DNA of 64,000 bases from Brachybacterium sp. UMB0905 (lineage in GTDB: Bacteria > Actinomycetota > Actinomycetes > Actinomycetales > Dermabacteraceae). The position numbers and the translations under genes were made by a program. Under the pieces are notes generated by a model. It had not been told where the DNA came from. It searched no databases and saw nothing but the letters and a program-made list of their open reading frames with translations. Where the stretch lies: positions 154,144 to 218,143 of the forward strand of contig NZ_PNHL01000003.1 in assembly GCF_002871795.1 (NCBI RefSeq), in the 5' to 3' direction. Of this stretch, positions 8,052 through 16,816 are shown piece by piece. Within the stretch, counting starts at the first letter, position 1, and each line of letters opens with the position of its first letter.

Positions 8052-9527
8052 ATGTCCCCCTCCCCTGCCGCTCCCCGCGACCCCGCCGCCCAGCGAGTGG
8101 CCGATGCTGCCCTGACCGGGGGCGATGCTGCGCCGGGACAGGAACAGACGGGCGGCAGCGTGGTCCAGCTGCACGTGCGGACGGTGCGGATCGAGGAGCC
8201 GGTGGACCTGCTCGCGCATATCCCCGCGGATCTTTCCGCGGCGTGGATCCGGCACGGGCAGGGCATGGTGGCGCTCGGCTCAGCGTGGTCGGTCCGCACG
8301 ACGGGTGAGCAGCGTTTCGCGGCCGCCCGCGCGGCGTTCACGCAGCTCGCGGCCCGTGCGCGGGTGGATGACGAGGTGCGTGCGCGGGCGAGCGGCCTCA
8401 TTGCGCTGGGCAGCTTCTCCTATGCCGCGTCCTCGCCGCGGCCCTCCCGGCTCACGGTGCCGCAGGCGGTGCTGGGGGTGATCGAGGGCGAGGCATTCCT
8501 CACGGTGGTGGGCATCGAGGAGGAGCCGACGCTCCCGGACTCCTGGCAGGACCTGTTCCCCGCCGCCCCGGCCGAGGAGGAGAGCGACGACGCTGCGGCG
8601 CGCGCTGTCCCCACGGGCGCTGCCTCGTCAGGCACTGTCCCCTCGGGGGCTGTCCCCTCGGGCACGCCCCCGCCCGGCACTCCCCCGTCGGCCCACACCG
8701 GAGAGCTCACGCTTGAGCCCGCGCATACGCCCGCTGAGTATCAGCAGCTGGTGCGCGAGGCGATTGCGCGGATCCGGGACGGGCAGGCGCACAAGGTCGT
8801 GCTCTCCGAGCGGATCACCGCGACCAGTCCGCAGTCGCTCGACCCGGCGCTGCTCGTGACCCGCCTGGCGCGCGCCTACCCCTCCACCTGGGTGTATTTC
8901 CTCGATGACGTGGTGGGGGCGAGCCCCGAGATGCTTGCGCAGACGCAGGACGGGCGCGTGTTCTCCCGGGTGCTGGCCGGGTCCCGCCCGGTGGCCGATG
9001 ACGGGGAGCTCGAGGAGGCGGATCGGCGGGCCTTCCGCACCGATGCGAAGGAGCGCTCCGAGCACCTGTACGCGGTGGAGTCGGTGACCTCCCGGCTGGA
9101 GGATCTGGCCGCGCAGCTCGAGGTCAGCCCGGAGCCGTTCGTGCTGCGTCTGCCGGGGCTCGAACACCTGGCCAGCGATGTGTCCGCGCAGCTGCGCGCG
9201 GGGGTGACGAGCCTGGATGTCGCCGCGCGGCTGCACCCCTCGGCCGCGGTCTCCGGCACCTCGCGGGAGCAGGCGGATCAGATCATCGCCGCGCTCGAAC
9301 CGGCCGACCGCGGCGGCTACGCCTCCCCCGTCGGCTGGATGGATGCGCGCGGGGACGGGCAGTGGGCAATCGCGCTGCGGATGGCGCACCTGACCGGGGA
9401 ACGCGAAGCGGTGCTGCAGGCCGGCGGCGGGCTCGTCGAGGCTTCGGACCCGGTCGCAGAGCATGCGGAGGTGCTCGCCAAGACACGCCCGATGCTGCGG
9501 GCGCTGCGCGGGGACCGCGCGGGCTGA
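8052..9527 (+). CDS. menF: Isochorismate synthase
   Basis: Converts chorismate to isochorismate, the entry step of menaquinone synthesis. The chorismate-binding domain occupies the C-terminal half: DGQAHKVVLSERI with the general base Lys, VGASPEMLAQ, RVLAGSRPVADD, then HPSAAVSGTSREQADQI and QAGGGLVEASDPVAEHAEVL, which hold the Mg2+ and substrate residues. A linker of repeated Ser-Gly-Thr/Ala-Val-Pro units (about residues 185-220) separates it from the N-terminal region. The 491 residues include this linker. Salicylate or siderophore isochorismate synthases look similar, but menD and menC nearby decide for MenF. Confidence 0.92.
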   Translation: MSPSPAAPRDPAAQRVADAALTGGDAAPGQEQTGGSVVQLHVRTVRIEEPVDLLAHIPADLSAAWIRHGQGMVALGSAWSVRTTGEQRFAAARAAFTQLAARARVDDEVRARASGLIALGSFSYAASSPRPSRLTVPQAVLGVIEGEAFLTVVGIEEEPTLPDSWQDLFPAAPAEEESDDAAARAVPTGAASSGTVPSGAVPSGTPPPGTPPSAHTGELTLEPAHTPAEYQQLVREAIARIRDGQAHKVVLSERITATSPQSLDPALLVTRLARAYPSTWVYFLDDVVGASPEMLAQTQDGRVFSRVLAGSRPVADDGELEEADRRAFRTDAKERSEHLYAVESVTSRLEDLAAQLEVSPEPFVLRLPGLEHLASDVSAQLRAGVTSLDVAARLHPSAAVSGTSREQADQIIAALEPADRGGYASPVGWMDARGDGQWAIALRMAHLTGEREAVLQAGGGLVEASDPVAEHAEVLAKTRPMLRALRGDRAG

Positions 9528-9556
9528 AGCGGCGCGCTACCCCCGTCGGCCCGTGA

Positions 9557-10807
9557 TCAGGTGGGGCGTTCTGCCAGGGTGACCTCGAGCATCACCACGT
9601 CGCCGTCGCGCACCAGCTGCAGTTCATGGGTGGAGCCGATGGGCATTCCGCGCACGAGGCCGGTGAGGGCGCCAGCGCCGTCCACCGGGATGCCGTCCAT
9701 GCTGATCAGCAGATCGCCCTCCTGCACGCCGGCCTCGGCGGCGGGGCTGTCCGGTTCCACAGCCGCGACCTCCGCGCCGCGGTAGCCCACGCCCTCGCTC
9801 TCGCCGCTGCCATCGGAGCTGGTCACGCCGAGGAAGGCGTGGCGGGCGGTGCCGTCCTCCACGAGCTGTTCGCCGATCATGAGGGCGGTGTTGGAGGGGA
9901 TCGCGAAGCCCAGGCCGATGCTGCCGGAGTGCCCGGACTGGTGCGGGATCGCGGCGATCGCGGTGTTGATGCCGATGACCTGCCCGGCGGCATCCACGAG
10001 CGGACCGCCGGAGTTGCCGGGGTTGATCGCGGCATCGGTCTGCAGGGCGGAGGTGTAGGCGGTGTCCGAGCCGTCGCCCTTCTCGCCGCTCGCGCTGACC
10101 GGCCGGTTCACGGCGGAGATGATGCCGGTGGTGACGGTGTTGCTGAGGCCCAGCGGGGTGCCGAGCGCCATCACCTCCTGGCCGACGACCACGGTCGAGG
10201 AGTCGGCGAACGTGGCGGGGGTCAGCTCGGCCGGCGGATCCTCGACCTGGATGACGGCGAGGTCGGTGCTGGGGTCGGTGCCGACGATCCGCGCCGGGTA
10301 GCTGCGGCCCTGGTTCGTGCTGATCGTGACATCGGTGCCGCCGGAGACGACGTGCTCATTCGTCAGCACATGCCCGTTGTCATCGAGCACCACGCCGGTG
10401 CCCTGGCTGGTGCCGTCCGGGCCGGCGACGAGGATCGCGACGGCGCTCGTGGAGACCTGCTGGGCGACATCGGCCCAGTCGGAGCCCTGCTGGCTCGCAG
10501 GCTGCACCACCGGGCCCGGAGCAGCGGGGTCAGCGCTCGCGGACGCGGACGGCTCCGCGCTCTCGGGCAGCAGCTGGTCGTAGGCGATGACCCCTCCCAG
10601 GGTGAGGCCGCTGGAGAGCAGCATCCCGGCGGTGACCAGGCTGATCGTGCCCAGCCAGCCGGGACCGCGACGGGGCTGGCGAGCCGGGGGTGGCGAGGTG
10701 GGAGCGGGAGGGGCCGTGGTGGGAGCGTGCCAGGCGGGCGGAGCAGCGCCCTGAGCAGGTAGCGCCGGGGTGGCGGCCTCCCTGGGGTTGTCCTGCGGAG
10801 CTGTCAT
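9557..10807 (-). CDS. HtrA/DegP-type membrane-anchored serine protease
   Basis: 416 residues: a Pro/Ala-rich cytoplasmic start (1-48), one membrane helix (about 52-76), a Ser/Ala linker, a trypsin-like domain with His152 (TNEHVV), Asp182 (STDLAV) and Ser266 (NPGNSGGPL), and a C-terminal PDZ domain (about 320-412, with VEPDSPAAEAGVQEGDLL). The protease domain faces outward, where such proteins handle misfolded envelope proteins. The start ATG follows AAGGAG that overlaps the menD stop; the gap to menD is 5 nt, so the two are co-transcribed. No known link to quinone synthesis. Confidence 0.93.
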   Translation of the reverse strand: MTAPQDNPREAATPALPAQGAAPPAWHAPTTAPPAPTSPPPARQPRRGPGWLGTISLVTAGMLLSSGLTLGGVIAYDQLLPESAEPSASASADPAAPGPVVQPASQQGSDWADVAQQVSTSAVAILVAGPDGTSQGTGVVLDDNGHVLTNEHVVSGGTDVTISTNQGRSYPARIVGTDPSTDLAVIQVEDPPAELTPATFADSSTVVVGQEVMALGTPLGLSNTVTTGIISAVNRPVSASGEKGDGSDTAYTSALQTDAAINPGNSGGPLVDAAGQVIGINTAIAAIPHQSGHSGSIGLGFAIPSNTALMIGEQLVEDGTARHAFLGVTSSDGSGESEGVGYRGAEVAAVEPDSPAAEAGVQEGDLLISMDGIPVDGAGALTGLVRGMPIGSTHELQLVRDGDVVMLEVTLAERPT

Positions 10808-10812
10808 GCTCC

Positions 10813-12648
10813 TTATCTCAACAGAGTCGGCTGTGCCGGGGACGGGTTCTGGCTGGTCTTCTCCTGAACGACCAGCACGCGCAGGCCCTTGGCGGGCTCG
10901 TCCAGCTGGTCGGGCAGCTGCTCGGCGGTGGTGCGCACGGGCTGGGCGCCGAGGGCGCGGGCCGCGACAGCGATATCGGCGCCATGCGGCGTGGTGAAGA
11001 AGCGGCGCAGCAGCTCCGGCGGGGCGGCGGCGTGCTCAAGGCCCGAGAAGATACGGCCACCACCATCGTCCATGACGATCACGTCCAGGTCAGGGCGGGG
11101 TTCGTCGGGGCCGATGAGCAGGCCGGTGAGGTCATGCAGCGCCGTGAGGTCCCCGAGCAGGACGCGGGTGCGGCCAGGGATCTCGGGGGCGGCGCTGGAG
11201 TCGGGGTGGCCGGGGGTGTCGGGGTGGGCGAAGGCTCGCGCGAGGGCGATCCCGCCGGCGCCGGCGATGGTGCCGTCGATCCCGGCGAGACCCCGGTTCG
11301 CGATGACGCGCGCGGGCGTGGCCCCGGCGTGCTGCTCGAGGTCGCGGACGAGGGAGGAGGAGCCGAGGACCAGGGTGTCCTGGGCGGTGGCGCTGTGCCA
11401 GACAGCGAGAGCGGCGCGGACCTGCCAGGGCAGGTCGGCGGGATCGGCGGCGAGAGCGCGGCCGCGGTCCTGCCAGGCGGTGAGGTGCTCTGTGCGTTCG
11501 GTGTGTTCGGTGGCGTTCGCGGGGGCGGCGGTCGCAGCGGAGACGACGAGCGCGGCCGTGCGGGAGGCGTCGTTCCAGGTGGGGTGCGGATCCACGACGA
11601 TGACCTCGACGTCCGGGGCTGCGAGCAGGCCCCCGAGCACGGGGCGAGAGAGCGTCGGGTGCCCGAAGACGATCGCGCGGCGGGGCCGCAACGGATCGAC
11701 GGGGCCCTGTTCCTGGGCCGCCATGATCTCGGCGAGGAGGCGCGGGTAGGCGGGGACCAGCTGGGCGCCGTCGCCGCCGCGGGCCCCGGAGCTCGGCTCG
11801 GCCAGCAGCGGCAGGTGATGCTCGGCCGCGAAGGCCCGGGCGGCATCCCCGGCATCGTCCCCGGCCACGACGACGGTGCGGGCGTCCACGGGGATCTCCA
11901 CGGGCTGGGCGGGGCCGATGGGGATGCGCCGCGTGACGGTGATCGGGGAGGAGGGGCCCGTGGTGCCGCCTGCGGGGTCGCGTCCGGGGTCGGCCGGAGG
12001 TACGCCCGCCCCGTCGGCCGTGGGGATCCGTCCGCCCGTCGGCACCAGGGGATCACGGAACCCAAGGTTCAGGTGCACCGGGCCGGGGTGCTCGCCGGTC
12101 GCGGCGGCGACGGCGCGGGCGGCCTCATTCGCGATAGTGCGCAGCTCAGCGGGGGTCGCCTCGGCGGCGGTCGGGGCGGGCAGATCCACGCGATGGCGCA
12201 CGAAGGGAGCGAACAGCTCGGTCTGGGCGGTGGTCTGGTTCGCGCCGGTGCCACGCAGCTCCGCAGGACGGTCCGCGGTGAGGACGAGCAGCGGGATGCG
12301 GGAGTGGTGGGCCTCCATGACGGCAGCCAGCAGGTGCGCGGTGGCGGTGCCGGAGGTGGTCGCCACAGCCGCGGGGTGCGCCCGGTCGGCGCGGGAGAGG
12401 CCGAGGGCGGTGAACGCGGCGGCACGTTCATCGATCCGTACGTGAGCGGTCAGCGGATGTTTCCGACCAGGGTCGGCGAGGGCATAGACCAGGGGCGCGG
12501 AACGGGAGCCGGGCGCGAGGACGGCATGGCGCACCCCGAGCGCGGCGAGCGTCCGCCACAGCACGACCGCCGCATCCACCGCCCCGGAGCCGGTGGCGAC
12601 CGGGGTCACGGACAGCGGCTGTGGGGCGGAGCGGTGCGGGTCCGGCAT
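10813..12648 (-). CDS. menD: SEPHCHC synthase (2-succinyl-5-enolpyruvyl-6-hydroxy-3-cyclohexene-1-carboxylate synthase)
   Basis: Thiamine-diphosphate enzyme adding a succinyl semialdehyde unit from 2-oxoglutarate to isochorismate. Motifs in order: the catalytic Glu in RIDERAAAFTALGL, TTSGTATAHLLAAVMEAHHS, TADRPAELRGTGANQTT and the cofactor-binding VIVMDDGGGRIFSGLEH near the C-terminus. The 611 residues are slightly longer than most MenD because of a Pro/Gly-rich loop (about 225-260). ATG 12648 is chosen because TACCCT lies 7 nt upstream and the longer frame runs into the IS3 element inserted 21 bp upstream. menD is followed at 5 nt by the protease gene. Confidence 0.95.
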   Translation of the reverse strand: MPDPHRSAPQPLSVTPVATGSGAVDAAVVLWRTLAALGVRHAVLAPGSRSAPLVYALADPGRKHPLTAHVRIDERAAAFTALGLSRADRAHPAAVATTSGTATAHLLAAVMEAHHSRIPLLVLTADRPAELRGTGANQTTAQTELFAPFVRHRVDLPAPTAAEATPAELRTIANEAARAVAAATGEHPGPVHLNLGFRDPLVPTGGRIPTADGAGVPPADPGRDPAGGTTGPSSPITVTRRIPIGPAQPVEIPVDARTVVVAGDDAGDAARAFAAEHHLPLLAEPSSGARGGDGAQLVPAYPRLLAEIMAAQEQGPVDPLRPRRAIVFGHPTLSRPVLGGLLAAPDVEVIVVDPHPTWNDASRTAALVVSAATAAPANATEHTERTEHLTAWQDRGRALAADPADLPWQVRAALAVWHSATAQDTLVLGSSSLVRDLEQHAGATPARVIANRGLAGIDGTIAGAGGIALARAFAHPDTPGHPDSSAAPEIPGRTRVLLGDLTALHDLTGLLIGPDEPRPDLDVIVMDDGGGRIFSGLEHAAAPPELLRRFFTTPHGADIAVAARALGAQPVRTTAEQLPDQLDEPAKGLRVLVVQEKTSQNPSPAQPTLLR

Positions 12649-12655
12649 GGTGGCC

Positions 12656-12661
12656 AGGGTA
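12656..12661 (-). promoter_or_regulatory. -10 box of menD, leaderless
   Basis: On the minus strand ACTACCCTGGCC, then ACC and ATG; TACCCT is 7 nt from the start. The same ACTACCCTGGCC precedes menC and menB. The IS3 element ends 8 bp upstream of this box (12670), so the native -35 region has been replaced by IS sequence. Confidence 0.65.
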
Positions 12662-12720
12662 GTGGGAATTGAAGCGTCCGGGGTTTTGTTCCGATCTATT
12701 TCCTCAAGGAGAATCGGAAC

Positions 12721-13065
12721 ATACCCCAGAAGTACAGTCCTGAGTTCAAGGCCCGAGCCCTGGAACTCATCAAAGAGCGCATCCGTACCGAGCAGTGCTC
12801 CGGCTGGGTCGCCTGCACCGCCGTGGGCGAAGCCCTCGGTGGCATCTCGCCCCACACGCTGCGGAACTGGTGGAAGCAGGGACGTATCGATCGTGGCGAA
12901 GCCCCAGGCCTCAGCACCGCTGAGGCCGAGGAGATCACGAAGCTGCGCAAGGAGAACCTCGAGCTGCGCCGCGCGAACGAGATCCTGCGCAAGGCTTCAG
13001 CTTTTTCGCCGCGGAACTCGACCGCCCCACGACGAGATGATCCGGTTCATCGACGAGCACCGTGA
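12721..13065 (+). pseudogene. IS3 OrfA, start codon ATA
   Basis: The frame begins ATA CCC CAG AAG TAC AGT at 12721, nine bases after AAGGAG (12706-12711); family members read MPKKYSPEFKARAL at this point, so ATG has become ATA. The helix-turn-helix (GGISPHTLRNWWKQGRID) and leucine zipper (KLRKENLELRRANEILRKAS) follow. Near 12996-13001 the run GCTTTTTC allows the -1 shift into orfB (ASAFFAAELDRP), the normal way IS3 makes OrfAB. The unshifted frame stops at 13063-13065. Confidence 0.75.
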
Positions 13066-13950
13066 TCAGTTCGGGGTCGAGGCCATCTGCCGCGTGCTCA
13101 GCGCGACAGAATGTGGGTTCATCACCTCCCGCGGCTACCGGGCCGCCAAGGCGCGTCCAGCCTCTGCCAGGACGCTGCGGGATGAAGTGCTCCTGCCGGA
13201 GATCCGACGGATCTACAGCGAGAACTACAGCGTCTACGGGGTGCGGAAGATGCACCACGCGATGCGCCGCGCCGGCTGGGACGTGGCCGTGACCAGGTCG
13301 CCCGCCTCATGCGAGCAGCTGACCTGCAGGGAGTGAGGCGTGGCCGCAAACCAGTCACCACACGACCTGCCCAGGTGCCCGATGCCCGCCCGGACCTCGT
13401 CGAACGCCGCTTCACTGCGGAGCAGCCGAACCGCCTGTGGGTCGCTGACATTACCTACGTGCGGATCCTCGCCGGGTTCTGCTACGTCGCGTTCATCACT
13501 GATGTGTGCACCCGCAAGATCGTCGGCTGGGCCGTCTCTGTGACCCTCCACACCTACGGCCTGCCGCTCCTGGCGCTAGAGCACGCACTGCTGACCAGCG
13601 GCGCAGTCCGCAGCGAGAACGGCTTGATCCATCACAGCGATCGAGGAGCCCACTATGTCTCGCTGGCCTACTCCGATGCGCTGATCACTGCCGGGGTCAC
13701 CGCTTCGGTCGGATCCGTCGGCGATTCGTACGATAACGCGCTGGCCGAGACCGTGAACGGCCTGTTCAAGGCCGAGCTGATCCACTCCCAGCGGATCTGG
13801 GAGTCCACCGAGACCGTCGAGATCGCCGCCATGGGCTGGGTCCACTGGTGGAACAACGACCGCCTCCACGAAGCTCTCGGCTACCGCACCCCCGCAGAAG
13901 TCGAAGCGTCCTACACTCACACCACGACGACCGCGCCAGCGACCGTCTAA
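13037..13950 (+). pseudogene. IS3 OrfB transposase, one-base frameshift
   Basis: The first part (from ATG 13037, MIRFIDEHRDQFGVEAICRV) runs to AGWDV and then leaves frame. One G is missing near 13284 compared with the expected DVGRDQVARLMRAADLQGV. The second part, open from 13309, carries the catalytic residues: Asp in LWVADITYV, Asp in IHHSDRGAHYVSL and Glu in DNALAETVNGLFKAE. All catalytic residues survive, so the loss is recent. Confidence 0.85.
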
Positions 13951-14079
13951 CCACGGAACAAAACCCAGGGCGCTTCAGTGGTAGCCTCTCTGAAGCCGAG
14001 CTGAATGTTGAACAGTTCGTTCACAGTTCACTTCAGATCTCGACCACCAGTCACTCCAGACCTCGAGGAGGGGTCCCCC

Positions 14080-15018
14080 TTGGCCAACGAGCAGACGCGC
14101 TCGATCGATCGCAGAACCATCACTGCCGGCATCGCCTGGGCCGTCCCGGCCGTGGCCACCGCCGTCGCTGCCCCGGCCTATGCGGTCAGCCCCTCGAACT
14201 GCACGCCGAAGATCGAGGCATACGCGGACCTCACCTATGACTGGGGCAAGAACAACTCCCGCGACACCACGCAGGTGTTCGATTTCGTCGGCACGTGGAT
14301 GAACGTCATGAACATCCCCGCGGACGCCGAGATCGTCAGCATGACCCAGTCGTTCATCTTCATGGCCCGCGATGACTCGGTGAACGAGGGCCGGGGGCCG
14401 GGCTTCTACGACCTCGGCAACTCCCACGTCAAGGATTCCAAGAATCAGTGCAACTCCAGCTACCAGAACATCACCGGGTGCCGATGGACGGCGGCTGGGA
14501 CCACCCGGAGCCAAACCGACATCAGCTTCTACCAGCTCGCGAAGGAGCCCATCGCGAAGGTGTGGAATCCGGCCAACGGTGCCACGGGGGCCATGACCCG
14601 CAACTGGTTCGACTACGACTTCAGCCAGTACGCCACCGCCTTCAAGAACAACTACCCCAACTACACGGGCACGTTCGGGGTCAGCAAGGCGTGGGAGTTC
14701 ACCTACACGGCCGCCACGCGGAACGGCGTCGTGCCGGCCTCCCTGCTGCCCGCCCCGACCTACAACTCGGACCGCACGTGCAAGAGCTACCTCTTCGCGA
14801 CGGGCGTGACAGACGGTAAGCACCCGCACACCTACGTCCCGCAGAGTGCCGGCGGCGGTGCCACCCCGAGGCTGACCTACCACGCGACCGCCAAGGGCCT
14901 GACCAATATGTCCACCCAGTTCGCGGCCGCCGCCGTCTCCGTCCGCAAGGTCACCTATCGGCTGCCCAGCGGCCAGACGCAGACCATCACGCGTCAGGCA
15001 CCGTTCTACATCAACTGA
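14080..15018 (+). CDS. Secreted protein of unknown function with Tat-like signal peptide
   Basis: 312 residues from TTG 14080, which lies six nt behind GAGGAGGGG. The N-terminus [16 protein letters not shown] has an Arg-Arg pair before a hydrophobic stretch and a likely cleavage site after PAYA (about residue 39). The mature part (about 270 residues) begins [13 protein letters not shown], has four or more Cys that may form disulfides, many aromatic and Asn/Thr residues and no repeats, and ends [10 protein letters not shown]. It looks like a beta-rich extracellular protein; I recognise no domain. GC content is visibly lower than in the neighbours. A strong terminator follows. It has its own promoter region, now partly IS sequence. 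Confidence 0.8.
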   Translation: MANEQTRSIDRRTITAGIAWAVPAVATAVAAPAYAVSPSNCTPKIEAYADLTYDWGKNNSRDTTQVFDFVGTWMNVMNIPADAEIVSMTQSFIFMARDDSVNEGRGPGFYDLGNSHVKDSKNQCNSSYQNITGCRWTAAGTTRSQTDISFYQLAKEPIAKVWNPANGATGAMTRNWFDYDFSQYATAFKNNYPNYTGTFGVSKAWEFTYTAATRNGVVPASLLPAPTYNSDRTCKSYLFATGVTDGKHPHTYVPQSAGGGATPRLTYHATAKGLTNMSTQFAAAAVSVRKVTYRLPSGQTQTITRQAPFYIN

Positions 15019-15037
15019 ATCCCTGTGGCATCTTCTT

Positions 15038-15068
15038 CGCCCGCCCCGGCTTCCTGCCGGGGCGGGCG
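15038..15068 (+). terminator. Terminator after the secreted protein gene
   Basis: Perfect 13-bp arms (CGCCCGCCCCGGC and its complement) around TTCCT, 20 bp past the stop codon. No T-run, as is common in actinobacteria. Confidence 0.75.
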
Positions 15069-15131
15069 GTGTCCTATCCGCGCCGGCCACGGCCCGCCTG
15101 CTACTTCCCGGCCGCACGGGGTCCTCGTGCC

Positions 15132-15350
15132 AGGCCGCTCGTGGACGTCTGGGCCTCGCTCTACGTGGAGCGGGACAGCCAGAAGGGCATCATCATCGGC
15201 AAGATGGGTGCGCGCCTGCGCAAGATCGGGCAGGACGCCCGCGCCGGCATCGAAAGGATGCTCGGAACTCCCGTCTACTTGGATCTGAGGGTCAACGTGG
15301 CGCGGGACTGGCAGCGGGACCCCAAACACCTGCATCGGCTCGGAATGTAG
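15132..15350 (+). pseudogene. era: Remnant of GTPase Era: C-terminal KH domain only
   Basis: 72 codons match the end of Era: [19 protein letters not shown], the KH loop [14 protein letters not shown], then [20 protein letters not shown] and the final HRLGM. The GTPase domain is absent; upstream bases contain no match and no start codon with a ribosome site. Era binds 16S rRNA through this KH domain during 30S assembly, so a free KH domain could still be made, but I see no evidence of expression. A full era gene is expected elsewhere. The fragment borders the IS110 element, which suggests a rearrangement. Confidence 0.8.
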
Positions 15351-15371
15351 GGGCTGTCCCTATGTTCCGAG

Positions 15372-16374
15372 TCAAGCCGCGAGAGCGGCCGGCTCGGGGG
15401 TAGGGGCGGTGGTCGGTGGCTGGTAGTAGGTGCCGTCGCGGAGCATCGCGAAGATGACGTTGCAGCGGCGGCGGGCCAGGGAGATCACGGCGGCGTTGTG
15501 GCGCTTACCTTCAGCGCGTTTGCGATCGTAGTAGGCCTTGGAGATCGGGTCGTGGTTCGAGGCGACCCAGGCTGAATAGAACAGCGCGTTCTTCAGTCGT
15601 TTGTTGCCCGCTCTGGCGGGGAATTCTCCGTGGATCGAGGTGCCGGATCTTCGCGTGACCGGCGCGATCCCGGCATACGCCGCCAGATGTCCTGGGGTCT
15701 CGAAAGCGGAGGCGTCGCCGATGGCCATGAGGATCTGGGCGGCGGTCTGGGGGCACCTCCCGCGCGGAGCGTGGGGGAATGCCGATCCCCGGCGTGCTCA
15801 TCAAGACCCCTGCGAGAGGGAAGTCCTCCAGCATGGCCTCGACCTCCCTCGCCACCACTGCCCGCTGCTCCTTCAGTTCCTTCACTTGACCAGCGACTCT
15901 AGGAATCACGAGCTCCACTGCCGCGGTCGCTGGCACGATGACGGTCTGCTCCGCGAGCGCTGTGAAGATCTGGTCGATCAGCGCTTCGGGATCGCGGCGC
16001 GAATGAGAACGGGCGAAACGCAGGACCCTGGCCCGATCTGCGGTCTTGCGCCCGGTGGGGCCGACGAACTTCTCCAGCAGGTCCAGCACGAGCCCGGTAG
16101 CAAGACTGCCGCCGGCGAAGACGCGCTCGAGCGCGGGATGGATCTGAGTCAGCAGCGATCGGATCCGGTTCAGTGCCCGGGTGGTCTCGTGGGCGAGGTC
16201 CTCGTCAAAGCCCGCGAGGACCTTGAGCGCGGAGAGGACTTCGTTGTCTCGGTCGACCTGGCGAAGCGTGTGGGGCTTGTCGAACAGCTTGTTCCCCTCC
16301 GGGTCGAGTGCGCACGCGTGGTGAGCTGTCTTCCCGACGTCGAGCCCTACGACGACCATGAATCGTGTGTTCAT
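15372..16374 (-). pseudogene. IS110 transposase, internal deletion and frameshift
   Basis: The start is ATG 16374 (NTRFMVVVGLDVGKTAHHAC), which holds the first Asp of the DEDD catalytic set. The text then jumps from LDPEGNKLFDKP to HTLRQVDRDNEVLSALKVL; relatives have about 70 more residues here, carrying the other acidic residues. The C-terminal Tnp20 part (LMSTPGIGI) is interrupted by a 28-bp hairpin at 15750-15777 that shifts the frame; the true frame resumes at MAIGDASAFETPGHLAAYAG and ends at 15372. Two lesions make it inactive. Confidence 0.85.
15750..15777. repeat. 28-bp hairpin element inserted in IS110 transposase
   Basis: Reads GGGGCACCTCCCGC, GCGGAGCG, TGGGGG. It shares both ends and the GCGGAGCG core with the 45-bp element at 734-778. 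Being 28 bp long it shifts the transposase frame. Removing it restores GIGI followed by TAAQILMAIGDAS, the family sequence. Confidence 0.75.
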
Positions 16375-16588
16375 GATGCTGTCCTTCCTTGGAGCATCAT
16401 CGCTGGTCGCAGTCATGACACCCGATGCCGGCACCCACGTTACAAAGAGACCTCAGCAGTGCTGGGCCGTGTCCCTATCAGCGGTCAACGCGTGTCTCTC
16501 GACCGGGCGGCAACACCCCCCGGACCATGGATGGCAGGGCAACAAAGCCATACCCGGCCGAGCGACCAGACCCCGTCCATCGGGGCAC

Positions 16589-16816
16589 TCACAAGGTAAC
16601 GGGCGGTGGCACGTGGTCCTCGCAAAAGGCGTCGCCGTAGTGCTGCTCCATCTCCTCCCCGAAGCGGTGGATGCGGGCGCGGAGCTCGGCGGGCAGCACG
16701 TCCTCGACGGGCGGCGGGTCTGGGAGGGTGGGGCCAGGCTCGAAGGTCGCGTCGTCCCAGTCGAGGATCACGCAGTAGTCCCAGTCCCACCAGATCCCCG
16801 TCGGCAGCGCGGTCAT
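16589..16816 (-). CDS. Hypothetical 75-residue protein coupled to menC
   Basis: Starts at ATG 16816, overlapping the menC stop (ATGA), so it is translated with menC. The sequence MTALPTGIWWDWDYCVILDW is followed by an acidic, Pro-rich stretch and a helix (AELRARIHRFGEEMEQHYGD), ending PPPVTL. It is soluble, with one central Cys and one near the end (DAFCEDH). I recognise no family. The distance from the IS110 end (about 110 bp) leaves it intact. An accessory role near MenC cannot be shown. Confidence 0.65.
   Translation of the reverse strand: MTALPTGIWWDWDYCVILDWDDATFEPGPTLPDPPPVEDVLPAELRARIHRFGEEMEQHYGDAFCEDHVPPPVTL

Larger units (their letters stand above)
12670..13977 (+). mobile_element. 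IS3-family insertion sequence (second copy, different type), inactive
   Basis: The terminal inverted repeats 12670-12693 and 13954-13977 match at 22 of 24 positions (TGAAGCG... to GGGTTTTGTTCCG). The 1.3-kb element holds an orfA/orfB pair on the plus strand. It sits between the divergent menD and the secreted-protein gene. No target duplication is evident. OrfA has lost its ATG and orfB has a one-base deletion, so the copy looks inactive. Confidence 0.85.
15364..16469 (-). mobile_element. IS110-family insertion sequence, degenerate
   Basis: Contains one transposase frame on the minus strand. TGTCCCTAT occurs at 15355-15363 and again at 16470-16478, just outside both ends, and may be a target repeat or the crossover core; the limits given rest on this. 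IS110 elements lack clear inverted repeats. The left end lies 5 bp after the era remnant. Confidence 0.6.
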
